The position numbers were made by a program, and so were the translations under genes. A DNA stretch of 64,000 nucleotides, taken from Mesorhizobium sp. WSM4311. Lineage in GTDB: Bacteria > Pseudomonadota > Alphaproteobacteria > Rhizobiales > Rhizobiaceae. The notes under the pieces were generated by a model. That model saw only the letters and a program-made list of their open reading frames with translations. It was not told the DNA's origin and made no database searches. Below, piece by piece: positions 26,854-35,473 of the stretch (position 1 is the first letter of the stretch; the number at the start of each line of letters is the position of its first letter). The DNA is taken from positions 1-64,000 of the forward strand of contig NZ_NSFV01000015.1 in NCBI RefSeq assembly GCF_002295115.1. Direction: 5' to 3'.

Positions 26854-27062
26854 CGACGCTCGTCTATCTCATCCCCGTGGCCCTCTTCCTCGGAGCGCTT
26901 GGACTGAGCGGCTTTCTGTGGGCCCTGAGAAGCGGCCAGTATGAGGATCTTGATGGAGCGGCGGAGCGCATTCTCATCGATGGGGATGAGCCGCCGAGCG
27001 GGCGCATCGCCTTGGCGAAGGTGGACAGTATCGAGAGAACAAGCGCCCCTAGTTTATCCTGA
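26850..27062 (+). CDS. ccoS: cbb3 oxidase maturation protein CcoS
   Basis: 70 residues beginning MTTLVYLIPVALFLGALGLSGFLWALRSGQYEDLDGAA, of which the single N-terminal helix and the WALRSGQYEDLDG motif are diagnostic of FixS. It is needed to insert cofactors into CcoN. The last 14 bases overlap the 3' end of a decayed ABC ATPase gene on the other strand, so the C-terminal tail after about residue 55 may be partly formed by foreign sequence. Confidence 0.9.
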   Translation: MTTLVYLIPVALFLGALGLSGFLWALRSGQYEDLDGAAERILIDGDEPPSGRIALAKVDSIERTSAPSLS

Positions 27063-27536
27063 TGCCGCTCTGGGCGTCGAACAGATGCACCTTGTGCACG
27101 ACAATCTCCAGATTCACCTCTTGATCCGGTCTGAACAGTGGCTGTTCCCGGATTTCGGCCATCAGGTCGACGCCATCAGCAGTTAGGGTGATTTCCTGGG
27201 CTTCCGGTGGCTCGACCACTTGGACCCTCGCCTTTGCGTGACTGCCACCGACAGCGATGTGCTGGGGGCGAATCCCGTAAACCACGCCTTGCCTGTTCCC
27301 TATCCCTGCCTCCTTCGGCAGTGGCAGGCGCAGGCCTTGTCCGGCGATGAACACGCCACTCTCGACATGGCCCTGATGATGTTCATTTCCGGCGATCCTA
27401 TGAAGCTCGCAACGAACAGATTGGCCGGGTTCTCTTAGAGTTCGGAGGGCGTTCCGATCTGTTCGATGCGGCCTTTGTTCGGCACCACGAAGCGGTCGGC
27501 GAGCATCATCGCCCGATGCCGCGCTTGACTTGCTCA
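27049..27536 (-). pseudogene. Decayed sugar ABC transporter ATPase (MalK/UgpC family), C-terminal half
   Basis: Reading the minus strand from 27536 gives MMLADRFVVPNKGRIEQIGT then PSEL, a stop codon (TAA at 27435-27437) where the family has Tyr, and then ENPANLFVASFIGSPEMNII; after a frameshift near 27350-27370 the other frame continues GVVYGIRPQHI and ends KVHLFDAQSGIRIN. These are consecutive pieces of a CUT1-type ATPase from the D-loop/H-loop region through the TOBE domains. The Walker A half is missing, so the gene is 5'-truncated as well as interrupted. It overlaps the end of ccoS by 14 bases and sits just upstream of the sugar-acid operon, suggesting that operon once had, or replaced, another importer. 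Confidence 0.85.
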
Positions 27537-27597
27537 TATGACTCATAATAAATCATACATAATAACTTTTAAAAAGACGACGCACCTGGGAGCATCC

Positions 27598-28770
27598 ATG
27601 AAAATTACGGCCATCAAGGCGCTCGTCTGCAATGCGGAAATGCGCAACTGGGTTTTCGTTCGGGTCGAAACCGATGAGCCCGGTCTGTTTGGCTGGGGCG
27701 AGGCAACGCTGGAATGGAAGACGCGTGCCGTCGTTGGCGCGCTTCAGGATCTCGAGGCACTGCTCATCGGGCAGGATCCGCGCAATGTGGAGCAGTGCTA
27801 CCAGATCCTGACGCGCCACGGTTTCTGGCGTCTTGGCGTCGAGGGAATGTCGGCCGTGAGCGGCATCGAGATCGCGCTCTGGGACATTCTGGGCAAGTCG
27901 CTGGGCGTTCCGGTCTGGCGGCTTCTCGGCGGCCAGGTCCGCGACTATCTGCGCACCTATACGCATCTCGGCCTCGGCGACATGAAGGCGGTCTATGAGA
28001 GCGGGTCGGCGGACACGATCGTCGAGCGCGGACGCATCGTCACGCAGGCCGGCTACGACGCGGTCAAGGTCGTCTGCATTCCCTACACCCACTATGTCTC
28101 GCCGGCGAAGGCGGTCGATTCCGTTGCCGACATGGTTGGCGCGCTGCGCGAGGCCGTCGGTCCCGATATCGACATCATGGTCGACTTTCACGGGCGCCCG
28201 GCCTCCGTCAACGCGGCGATGGACTATCTCAAGGCGATCGAACCGGCCCGCATCATGTTCGCCGAAGAGCCGGTGCCGCCCGAAGATGTCGCCGGCCTGG
28301 CGCATATCACCGCGCGATCGGCGGTCCCCATCGCATCCGGTGAGCGGCTGATCGGGCGCCGCGAGTTCACGCAATCGATCGCGGCGCGTGCGTTCAACAT
28401 TGCCCAGCCCGATATCTGCCATACTGGCGGTCTGCTCGAGACCAAGAAGATCGCGGCGCTGGCCGAAACCGCCGGCATCGGCCTTGCGCCGCACAATCCG
28501 CTCGGCCCGATCGCCGGCGTCGCAGCACTTCACTTCGGCATATCGACGCCGAACGTCATCATCCAGGAGGAGATGTCGGGCGCGGTCGCCTGGTACGACG
28601 ACGTCGTCACCTGGCCGATCGATCGCAAACCCGGCCGCTGGGACGTGCCCGATCTGCCGGGCCTTGGCGTCACCGTGAATGAAGATGTCATTGCGCGCCA
28701 CCCCTTCAAGCAGGAAGTGCTGCATGCGCGCAACGCCGTCATGCCCGACGGCACCGTGGTCGATTGGTGA
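27598..28770 (+). CDS. Enolase-superfamily sugar-acid dehydratase, D-galactonate dehydratase-like
   Basis: 390 residues from the ATG at 27598 (GGGAGC upstream). The sequence follows DgoD-type enzymes closely in layout: LLIGQDPRN, SAVSGIEIALWDI, metal ligands in MVDFHGRP, FAEEPVPPED and SGERL, catalytic HNPLGPIAG and the late QEEMSG. It would remove water from a six- or five-carbon aldonate to give a 2-keto-3-deoxy acid. The Asp-x-His of DFHGR is the general acid pair of galactonate dehydratases. It heads an operon with an SDR and an AraF-like importer, so galactonate, arabinonate or fuconate-type acids are all possible; exact substrate unknown. Confidence 0.8.
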   Translation: MKITAIKALVCNAEMRNWVFVRVETDEPGLFGWGEATLEWKTRAVVGALQDLEALLIGQDPRNVEQCYQILTRHGFWRLGVEGMSAVSGIEIALWDILGKSLGVPVWRLLGGQVRDYLRTYTHLGLGDMKAVYESGSADTIVERGRIVTQAGYDAVKVVCIPYTHYVSPAKAVDSVADMVGALREAVGPDIDIMVDFHGRPASVNAAMDYLKAIEPARIMFAEEPVPPEDVAGLAHITARSAVPIASGERLIGRREFTQSIAARAFNIAQPDICHTGGLLETKKIAALAETAGIGLAPHNPLGPIAGVAALHFGISTPNVIIQEEMSGAVAWYDDVVTWPIDRKPGRWDVPDLPGLGVTVNEDVIARHPFKQEVLHARNAVMPDGTVVDW

Positions 28771-28775
28771 GCGCC

Positions 28776-29552
28776 ATGACAGGCAGGCTTCAGGGAAAGA
28801 TTGCAATCGTCACCGGCGCCGGCCAGGGCATTGGCGCCGCCACCGCGCGGGCCTTTGCGATGCAGGGAGCAAAGACCGTGATTGCCGAGCTGAATGCGGC
28901 AACCGGCAAGGCGATCGCCGACGAATTGCGTGCCAAGGGCGCCGACGCCCTTTTCGTCGAAACCGACGTCACCGACACAGCGGCAGTGGCCGACATGGTG
29001 GCGAAGACGATCGCGGCCTATGGCAGCGTCGATGTTCTCGTCAACAATGCCGGCGCCAACGTCTTTTACGAACCCTTGTCGATGCCGGACGAGGAATGGG
29101 AACGCTGTCTCAGGCTGGACCTTGAGGCCGCATGGTTCTGCGCCAAGGCGGTGTTGCCGACGATGCTGGCGAACGGGTCGGGATCGATCGTCAACATAGC
29201 CAGCTGCCACGCCTTCAAGATCATTCCCCACACATTCCCCTATCCGGTCGCCAAGCATGCGCTTGTCGGGCTGACCCGCTCGCTCGCCATCGAATATGCG
29301 GCGCGCGGCATTCGCGTGAATGCGATCGCCCCCGGCTACATCGAGACGCCGATCGCGGAAGCCTATTGGAACACGTTTCCAGACCCAGCCGAAGAGAAGC
29401 GGCGGGCCTACGACCTTCATCCGCCCAAGCGCATTGGCCGGCCGGACGAAGTTGCGATGACGGCGGTTTTCCTCGCTTCGGACGAGGCGCCGTTCATCAA
29501 TGCCGAGACGATCATCATCGATGGTGGACGCTCGGTTCTCTACCACGACTGA
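28776..29552 (+). CDS. Short-chain dehydrogenase/reductase
   Basis: 258 residues from the ATG at 28776, five bases after the dehydratase stop. The Rossmann motif is TGAGQGIG, with NNAG, catalytic Ser in NIASCHAF and Y-x-x-x-K as YPVAK, then the C-terminal IIIDGGRS typical of sugar-oxidising SDRs. In this operon it probably oxidises the imported aldose to its lactone or acts on the keto-deoxy acid, using NAD(P). Inference from context. Confidence 0.8.
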   Translation: MTGRLQGKIAIVTGAGQGIGAATARAFAMQGAKTVIAELNAATGKAIADELRAKGADALFVETDVTDTAAVADMVAKTIAAYGSVDVLVNNAGANVFYEPLSMPDEEWERCLRLDLEAAWFCAKAVLPTMLANGSGSIVNIASCHAFKIIPHTFPYPVAKHALVGLTRSLAIEYAARGIRVNAIAPGYIETPIAEAYWNTFPDPAEEKRRAYDLHPPKRIGRPDEVAMTAVFLASDEAPFINAETIIIDGGRSVLYHD

Positions 29553-29574
29553 CAACCAAGCAGGGAGGATCCAC

Positions 29575-30558
29575 ATGAAAACGACGACAAAGGCTCTGGC
29601 AACATTGGCGCTACTGGCTGCCGGACTGATGGCCGGCGCGGCAAGCGCCGACGACATCAAGATCGGCTACATCAACAAGATGGGCGAGCATCCATGGTTC
29701 GTCGCCGAAGTCGGCGGCGCCAAGAAAGCGGCTGAGGCGGCCGGCGCCGCCTTCGTGTCGCAGGACGTCCAGTTCGACTCCAATCTGACGATCACAACCT
29801 TCGACACAATGGTCGGCGACGGCGTCAAGGGCATCGCCATCGTCGTTCCCGACAAGGCGCTGGGACCGGTCATCGCCGAGAAGGCGAAGGCGGCGAAAAT
29901 CCCCCTGGTGGCGGTCGATGACGATATCTACTACCAGGACGGCACCCAGGTCCCCTATGTCGGCATGAATGCCTACAATATCGGTGCGCGGGTGGGCGAG
30001 GAACTGGCCAAGCTCTACAAGGCCGATGGCTGGGCCGGCAAGGAGGTGCGTATCGCCTCGATCGAGGACCGCAAGGCCGACACCTGCATGCAGCGCAACA
30101 AGGGTGCCGAGGAAGCGTTCCTGAAGGCGGTGCCCGATTTCAAGCCGGCAAATATCCTTCGCGTCCCCTATGACAACACGATGGTCAACGCCATCGACGT
30201 CATGACCACCACTTTGACGGCCAATCCCGGCGTCACCAACTGGATCTTCTATTCCTGCAATGATGACGGCGTGCTGGGAGCGGCGCGAGCGCTGGAAAAC
30301 GCCGGCTATGCCCCGGACCAGGGCATGGGCATCGGCATTGACGGCAGCCGCGCCTGCGAAGCCTTCGGATCGGGAAAGCCTTCGGCATTCCGTGGTACGA
30401 TGTGGCTCAATTCGGCAAACCATGGCGCGCTGGCGGTGAAGATCCTGCTGGCCTCGATCAAGGACGGAACGAAGCTGCCCGTTCAGTCCTTCACCGACCC
30501 GGAATACATCACCGCCGGCAATTTTGCATCGGACTACAAGGCCAAGCTCTGCCACTGA
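29575..30558 (+). CDS. Periplasmic sugar-binding protein, L-arabinose-binding (AraF)-like
   Basis: 327 residues. A signal peptide (MKTTTKALATLALLAAGLMAGAA minus its tail, cleavage near ASA-DD) is followed by a type I periplasmic binding protein fold. HPWFVAEV, VVPDKALGPVIAEKA, AVDDD and GIGIDGS occupy the places seen in AraF. It is the substrate receptor for the ATPase and permease downstream (CUT2 family). A strong hairpin separates it from the ATPase gene. GGGAGG precedes the start. Confidence 0.82.
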   Translation: MKTTTKALATLALLAAGLMAGAASADDIKIGYINKMGEHPWFVAEVGGAKKAAEAAGAAFVSQDVQFDSNLTITTFDTMVGDGVKGIAIVVPDKALGPVIAEKAKAAKIPLVAVDDDIYYQDGTQVPYVGMNAYNIGARVGEELAKLYKADGWAGKEVRIASIEDRKADTCMQRNKGAEEAFLKAVPDFKPANILRVPYDNTMVNAIDVMTTTLTANPGVTNWIFYSCNDDGVLGAARALENAGYAPDQGMGIGIDGSRACEAFGSGKPSAFRGTMWLNSANHGALAVKILLASIKDGTKLPVQSFTDPEYITAGNFASDYKAKLCH

Positions 30559-30560
30559 GC

Positions 30561-30614
30561 CGAACCTGCGTCATGCGTCCCCAGGGCGCATGACGCTTCC
30601 AGTTGGCAGGTTCG
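30561..30614 (+). promoter_or_regulatory. Intercistronic hairpins after the AraF-like gene
   Basis: A 10-bp perfect stem (GCGTCATGCG 30568-30577 with 30587-30596) lies inside a second pairing CGAACCTGC (30561-30569) with GCAGGTTCG (30606-30614). No T-tract follows. Such structures after binding-protein genes commonly protect the upstream mRNA and lower expression of the ATPase. Confidence 0.7.
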
Positions 30615-30660
30615 CTGGCTGCCATGCCACCGAACACGGATCGATCCTCGGGAGTGAGCT

Positions 30661-32184
30661 TTGACGCAATCGGACTTCTTCTCGCTCGATGGCATATCGA
30701 AGCGCTTCGGCGTCGTGCAGGCGCTCGACAACGTCTCGATTGCCTTCCGACCAGGCGAGGTGCTCGCTCTGGTCGGCGAGAACGGGGCAGGCAAATCGAC
30801 GATGATGCGCATTCTCGAGGGCGTCTTCGGGCCCGACAACGGCACTGTGCGGCACGGCGCGACGCCGATCGTTTTCGGCGAACCGCGCGACAGCCACCGG
30901 GCCGGAATCCGCGTCATCCATCAGGAGCCGGAGATCGTGCCGAACCTGACGGTGGCCGAGAATATTTTCGTCGGCGAATTGCCGCGCCTGGCAGGCGTCC
31001 TGCTCGACTGGCGCAAACTGGAGGAGCGGACCGACCGGGTGCTTGCGACCTTCGGCATGCAGCAGGACATGCGGCCACGCCAACTCTGCGGCACGCTCGG
31101 CCCGGCACAACGCCAGATGATCGAGATCATGCGCGCCATCCGTGCCGGCGGCCGGCTGATCGCCTTCGATGAGCCGACCTCGTCACTGACCGATGACGAA
31201 GCGCGTCGCCTGTTTTCCGTCATCCGCCGGCTGCGCGAGGAAGGCACGTCGATCATCTACATCTCGCACCGGCTGAACGAGATCATCGACCTTGCCGACC
31301 GCATTGTCGTTTTACGTGACGGCAGGCTGGTCGACGATTCGCCGGCGGCCGGCGCCAGCGAGCAGACCATCGCCAAGCTCATGGTCGGCCGCAACATCGC
31401 CGATCTGTTCACCCGCGAGACCTGGCGGTCCGGCGAACAATTGCTGGACGTGGCGGGATTGACCACCGACCGCGTCAGCGATGTCAGCCTCAGGGTTCGT
31501 CGCGGCGAAGTGCTCGGCATCGCCGGCCTCATGGGTGCGGGCCGCTCCGAACTGGCAAAGGCGATTGTCGGCTATGACCAGCGCATCGCCGGCACCATAG
31601 CCATGAATGGCGTGCCCGTTCTCCCCAACAGTCCGCATGCGGCAATCGTCGCGGGCATCGGTTTTGCTCCCGAAGACCGCAAGCACGAGGCGTTGCTCCT
31701 GTTCAGAAGCATTCTCGACAACGCTTCGCTTTGCGTGCCCGACAAGACGTCGAGCTTCGGCTTCTTCAACCGGCGCAAGGCACTGGAGATTGTCTCGCCG
31801 CTGGCAGCCAAGATGTCGATCAAGGCACCCAACCTCGACGAGCAGGTTTCGAAACTGTCGGGCGGCAATCAGCAGAAGGTCGTTCTGGCGCGCTGGCTTG
31901 CCCGGCAGCCGATGCTGCTCATTCTCGACGAACCGACGCGCGGCATCGATATCGGCGCCAAGGCGGAAATCTATCGGCTGATCGATGAACTCGCGGCAAG
32001 CGGCATTGGCATCATCCTGATTTCCTCGGAAATGCCGGAACTGATCGGTCTCGCCGACAGGGTTCTTGTCATGGCAGGCGGCCGCATCACGGCCGAATTG
32101 TCCCGCCCCGACATCGACGAAGCGACGATCCTCAAACACGCCATGCCGCAATCCGCACCAGCGCCCGGAGACCACATTCAATGA
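30661..32184 (+). CDS. Sugar ABC transporter ATPase, two nucleotide-binding domains (CUT2)
   Basis: 507 residues, TTG start at 30661 with GGGAG seven bases upstream. The first NBD has Walker A GENGAGKST, LGPAQRQMIEI in place of a strict LSGGQ, and Walker B LIAFDEPTSSLT; the second has the degenerate Walker A GLMGAGRSEL, intact LSGGNQQKV and LLILDEPTRGID. This is the RbsA/AraG/MglA layout. It drives import of the sugar bound by the AraF-like protein. The stop overlaps the permease start by four bases. Confidence 0.88.
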   Translation: MTQSDFFSLDGISKRFGVVQALDNVSIAFRPGEVLALVGENGAGKSTMMRILEGVFGPDNGTVRHGATPIVFGEPRDSHRAGIRVIHQEPEIVPNLTVAENIFVGELPRLAGVLLDWRKLEERTDRVLATFGMQQDMRPRQLCGTLGPAQRQMIEIMRAIRAGGRLIAFDEPTSSLTDDEARRLFSVIRRLREEGTSIIYISHRLNEIIDLADRIVVLRDGRLVDDSPAAGASEQTIAKLMVGRNIADLFTRETWRSGEQLLDVAGLTTDRVSDVSLRVRRGEVLGIAGLMGAGRSELAKAIVGYDQRIAGTIAMNGVPVLPNSPHAAIVAGIGFAPEDRKHEALLLFRSILDNASLCVPDKTSSFGFFNRRKALEIVSPLAAKMSIKAPNLDEQVSKLSGGNQQKVVLARWLARQPMLLILDEPTRGIDIGAKAEIYRLIDELAASGIGIILISSEMPELIGLADRVLVMAGGRITAELSRPDIDEATILKHAMPQSAPAPGDHIQ

Positions 32185-33182
32185 ACAGCCTCGAGCTTCG
32201 CGCATCGAAAGCGCAGACCGATGCCAGGGGCGCTTCCGCGCGCCTTGTGGAGCGCCTTGGCGTTCACAACATCAGCCTTCTGGTGGCGCTCGCCATTCTC
32301 GTTGTCATCTTCGGTTCGCTACGCGGTGATGTGTTCTTCTCCAGCCGGAACCTGCTCAACATCGGTCTCGGCATCACCATTCTCGGCGTGCTGGCAATGA
32401 GCCAAACCGTAGTCATCGTCGGCGGCGGTCTCGATATCGCCGTCGGCGCCACCGTCGGTCTGACCACGGTCTCGACGGCAATGGCCATCCAGGCGACCGG
32501 GTCGCCGGCGGCCGGCATCGTTGCCGGCCTGATGCTTGGTGGTCTTGCCGGTCTGGTCAACGGCATCATCATCACCTATGGGCGAGTCAACGCGGTCATT
32601 GCCACGCTCGGCACCATGGCGATCTTTCGCGGCATTGCCTTCATCATGTCCGACGGCCAGTCGATCGCAATCTTCAGCGACACGTTCCGGTTCATAGGCA
32701 TTGGACGCATCCTCGGCCTGCCGTTGCTGGTCTGGATTCTGGTGCTGACGGCGATCGCATTCCACCTCTTCCTCGCGCGTTCGATTGTCGGCCGCAACAT
32801 CTATGCGCTCGGCGGCAATGCCGTTGTCGCCCGCTTCTCCGGCATCAACATCAACCGCTACCGCGTCGGCATCTACATCATGAGCGGTGTCGCCGCCGGA
32901 TTGGCCGGGATCCTGCTGGCTGCCCGTACCGGTTCGGGTCAGCCCGTATCCGGATCACAGGGCCTGGAACTCGAGGCTATCACCGCGGCCGTGCTGGGTG
33001 GCTGTGCCTTGCAGGGCGGCAAGGGCACGATTGTCGGCGCGCTGCTCGGCGTCGCCATCATTGGCGTGCTCAACAACGGAATGATACTGACGTCCGTGCC
33101 GACCTTCTATCAATTGCTTGCAAAAGGCTCACTGCTGATCCTTGCTGTGGTCATTGCCGAGTACCACTTGAACAGGACATGA
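32181..33182 (+). CDS. Sugar ABC transporter permease (CUT2, RbsC/AraH-like)
   Basis: 333 residues with about nine to ten hydrophobic helices. The RbsC-type motifs GGGLDIAVGATVGL and the cytoplasmic coupling loop ALGGNAVVARFSGIN are present, then GSGQPVSG and LGGCALQGGKGTIVG. It forms the inner-membrane channel of the importer encoded around it. Starts within the ATPase stop codon, ends overlapping the regulator start. Confidence 0.88.
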   Translation: MNSLELRASKAQTDARGASARLVERLGVHNISLLVALAILVVIFGSLRGDVFFSSRNLLNIGLGITILGVLAMSQTVVIVGGGLDIAVGATVGLTTVSTAMAIQATGSPAAGIVAGLMLGGLAGLVNGIIITYGRVNAVIATLGTMAIFRGIAFIMSDGQSIAIFSDTFRFIGIGRILGLPLLVWILVLTAIAFHLFLARSIVGRNIYALGGNAVVARFSGININRYRVGIYIMSGVAAGLAGILLAARTGSGQPVSGSQGLELEAITAAVLGGCALQGGKGTIVGALLGVAIIGVLNNGMILTSVPTFYQLLAKGSLLILAVVIAEYHLNRT

Positions 33183-33985
33183 CGATGGACGCGGCGACCG
33201 CTGCAAGCGATCAAGGCAAGCAGGACCTTCCTGCCGGGGATGGCGCCAATTTGTCCCTGAAGGATCGCATCGCGCGCGATCTCGGACAGCGCATTCTCGC
33301 CGGCACCTACGCGCAGCACGCGGTCCTGCCGACGGAGGCTGAACTGTGCGTCATCTACGGCGCCAGCCGCACGGCGCTACGCGATGCGCTGCTGACACTT
33401 TCGGCCAAGGGACTGATCGAGGCGCGCAAGCGGGCTGGCACGCGTGTGCGCGCGTCGAGCGAATGGAACAGGCTTGACGCGCAGGTCCTCGAATGGATGC
33501 GCGATATCGAGCCTGATCTCGATTTCGTCCGCGGCTTGATCGAGGCGCGGCTGGTCATCGAGCCGGCTGCCGCCCAGCTTGCGGCCAGGATGGCGACCTC
33601 GGGCGATCTCGCGGTGATCGAAGCCGCCTACGAGGCCATGCGCATTGCGCCGGAGGACGACCTCGCGGCCTGTCTCGATGCCGATGTCCGCTTTCATACC
33701 GCTATCCTGCGCGCCAGCCGCAACCCGGTTTTCGCCAATCTCGGCAATATGCTGGCAGCCGCACTCAGCTTCTCTTTCCGACTGACCACATCGGCCACCG
33801 CCAATTATCAGCAGACGCTCAGCGCCCATGGCGATGTGCTGGAAGCAATCCGCATGCGTAGGGTCGACGACGCTCACGACCAGATGAAAGCGCTGATCGG
33901 CATCGCCTCGAACGACCTTCTCGCTATCGCCCGCAAGGGCCGCCACCAACAGCGCGTCCCCACCGCCAATGCCGATCCCATCTGA
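33179..33985 (+). CDS. GntR-family (FadR subfamily, FCD domain) regulator
   Basis: 268 residues. A winged HTH (about 28-90: RIARDLGQRILAGTY, LPTEAELCVIYGASRTALRDAL) is followed by an FCD ligand domain with the metal-type histidine and arginine positions (RGLIEARLVIEPAAAQLAA, DVRFHTAILRASRNP, HGDVLEAIRMR). It probably represses the dehydratase-SDR-importer operon, of which it is the last gene (overlapping the permease by four bases), until a sugar acid binds. An ATG at 33185 is an alternative start. Confidence 0.85.
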   Translation: MTMDAATAASDQGKQDLPAGDGANLSLKDRIARDLGQRILAGTYAQHAVLPTEAELCVIYGASRTALRDALLTLSAKGLIEARKRAGTRVRASSEWNRLDAQVLEWMRDIEPDLDFVRGLIEARLVIEPAAAQLAARMATSGDLAVIEAAYEAMRIAPEDDLAACLDADVRFHTAILRASRNPVFANLGNMLAAALSFSFRLTTSATANYQQTLSAHGDVLEAIRMRRVDDAHDQMKALIGIASNDLLAIARKGRHQQRVPTANADPI

Positions 33986-33990
33986 GGTTG

Positions 33991-34115
33991 ATGATCCGCA
34001 CCATTGAAATTCGAAATGGCGACCTGTCCGCCGAAATGGTTCCGTCGCTTGGCGCCGGTCTGGCGCGGTTCGATCATGGCCGCAGCCGCTGTTCAAGCCA
34101 TGGCCTGACGACGCA
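33991..34115 (+). pseudogene. Remnant of an aldose 1-epimerase gene
   Basis: The frame from ATG 33991 encodes IRTIEIRNGDLSAEMVPSLG then AGLARFDHG; a +1 shift then gives PLFKPWPDDA (about 34083-34112), exactly the next conserved segment of GalM-like aldose epimerases. No further homology is visible, so only some 40 residues of the N terminus survive. It starts five bases after the FadR-type regulator, where an epimerase gene would fit as the next gene of a sugar operon. Confidence 0.75.
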
Positions 34116-34305
34116 AGCCGAATGAGAGCTTCGCGACTTCGGGATGGCGAAAGCGGACGTTTCGCATGGGAGGAAGTTCCGACCTGACCCTCGGGATCCG
34201 GGATTGTCTGACCAGACGACATGCCAATTCGACGAAATTGGTGGGCCTTACGCTTTTCAGCCTCCGAACCCCAGCAGGCAGCAAAGCGCTTGTCTATTTG
34301 GTATG

Positions 34306-34320
34306 CTGGTATAATATGTA
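34306..34320. promoter_or_regulatory. NanR/GntR-type operator over a -10 box, upstream of first apiose-locus importer
   Basis: CTGGTATAATATGTA, preceded by GGTATG two bases earlier, so two GGTATR hexamers stand in tandem (34300-34313). TATAAT at 34310-34315 is a perfect -10, giving a leader of about 60 bases to the gene at 34384. The same motif recurs at 39025, 39985 and 48245. Confidence 0.65.
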
Positions 34321-34383
34321 CCTGACATAGCGTGATCCTCAGCAGATGCGCTGCGTCCTATGGTCTTTCTGGGAGGAGATACA

Positions 34384-35406
34384 ATGAAACGTTCAATCGT
34401 GGCGGCGCTGGCCAGCGCCGCGCTGATCAGTGTTGTGACGCTGCCGGCAATGGCGTCGTCGGACAAGCCGGTCATCGCGCTGACCAATGCCTATTACGGC
34501 AACACCTGGCGCCACCAGATGGTGGAAGCGTTCGAGGCTTCGGCCAAGGAAGCCAAGGCCGCCGGACAGATCGCCGACTACATCGTCATGAACGGCGACG
34601 GCTCGGTGGCGCAGCAAAACAGTCAGATCGCCGAACTGATCCTCAAGAAGGTCGACGTGCTCGCCGTCGACGCCGCCTCGGAAACCGCGGTCAACGGCAT
34701 CATCGAAAAAGCCTGCAAGGCCGGCATCATCGTCGTCTCCTTCGATTCAGTCGCCTCGGCACCCTGCAACTACCAGCTCAATTTCGACTTCAAGGGCTAC
34801 AAGGCGACCCAGGCCGAAGCCGTGTTCAAGATGCTCGGCGGCAAGGGCAACGTCATCCAGGTTCGTGGCGTGAAGGGCTCGGCGCCCGACAATGACATGT
34901 TCAACGCGCAGCAGTCGGTCCTGGCGAAATATCCGGACATCAAGGTTGCCGCGACCGTCTATGGCCAGGCGACGGCCTCGGTGGCGCAAGCGGCGATCGC
35001 CAATGTGCTGCCCTCGCTGCCGCATGTCGATGCGGTGCTCGGCCAGGGCGGCAGTGACGATGTCGGCATCGCTCAGGCCTTCGTCCAGTATGGCGGCGAG
35101 TACAAGGACAAGATGCCGATCATCGAGGGCGGCGGCGGTACCGACTTCGTCAAATGGTGGGCCGACGAGAACGCCAAGAACGGCTACCAGACCGTCTCGA
35201 TGAACACCACGCCTGGCATTGGCGGCGCCGCTTTCTGGCTCGGCCTCTCCCTGCTCAAGGGCGCCAAGGCGCCCAAGATGATGATCATGCCCGTCGCAAC
35301 CGTCGATGCCAGCAACCTCAAGGAATACGCCAAGCTGCCGGCCGGCCAGATCATCAGCCCCAGCTATTCGCTCGACTGGGTCAAGCAGAACCTGCTGAGC
35401 AAGTAA
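34384..35406 (+). CDS. Periplasmic sugar-binding protein (CUT2), importer 1 of apiose locus
   Basis: 340 residues from the ATG at 34384 (GGGAGGAG upstream). A signal peptide ends near PAMA-SSD; the mature part is a type I binding-protein fold (IALTNAYYGNTWRHQMVEAF, DAASETAVNGII, GQGGSDDVGIAQ). Trp and Arg residues near the N terminus are of the type that stack on sugars in this family. It feeds the fused ATPase-permease and the second permease that follow. The locus context suggests apiose, apionate or an apiose glycoside as ligand; not provable here. Confidence 0.82.
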   Translation: MKRSIVAALASAALISVVTLPAMASSDKPVIALTNAYYGNTWRHQMVEAFEASAKEAKAAGQIADYIVMNGDGSVAQQNSQIAELILKKVDVLAVDAASETAVNGIIEKACKAGIIVVSFDSVASAPCNYQLNFDFKGYKATQAEAVFKMLGGKGNVIQVRGVKGSAPDNDMFNAQQSVLAKYPDIKVAATVYGQATASVAQAAIANVLPSLPHVDAVLGQGGSDDVGIAQAFVQYGGEYKDKMPIIEGGGGTDFVKWWADENAKNGYQTVSMNTTPGIGGAAFWLGLSLLKGAKAPKMMIMPVATVDASNLKEYAKLPAGQIISPSYSLDWVKQNLLSK

Positions 35407-35419
35407 CCCGACCAGAATA

Positions 35420-35450
35420 AGGGATCGGACGCCGAAAGCGCCCGATCCCT
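35420..35450 (+). promoter_or_regulatory. Intercistronic hairpin after importer-1 binding protein gene
   Basis: AGGGATCGGACGC (35420-35432) pairs with 35438-35450, 12 of 13 positions, 5-base loop, no T-tract. Likely an mRNA-stabilising or partial termination element between the binding-protein gene and the fused transporter gene. Confidence 0.65.
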
Positions 35451-35473
35451 GGCCGTGAAGAAACGGAGGACGA

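Noticed and set aside
27537..27570. ATGACTCATAATAAATCAT as a fifth member of the CTGGTATRAT operator set
   Set aside because: Only the outer part resembles the other sites and the CTGGTAT core is missing; may be the site of the FadR-type regulator instead.
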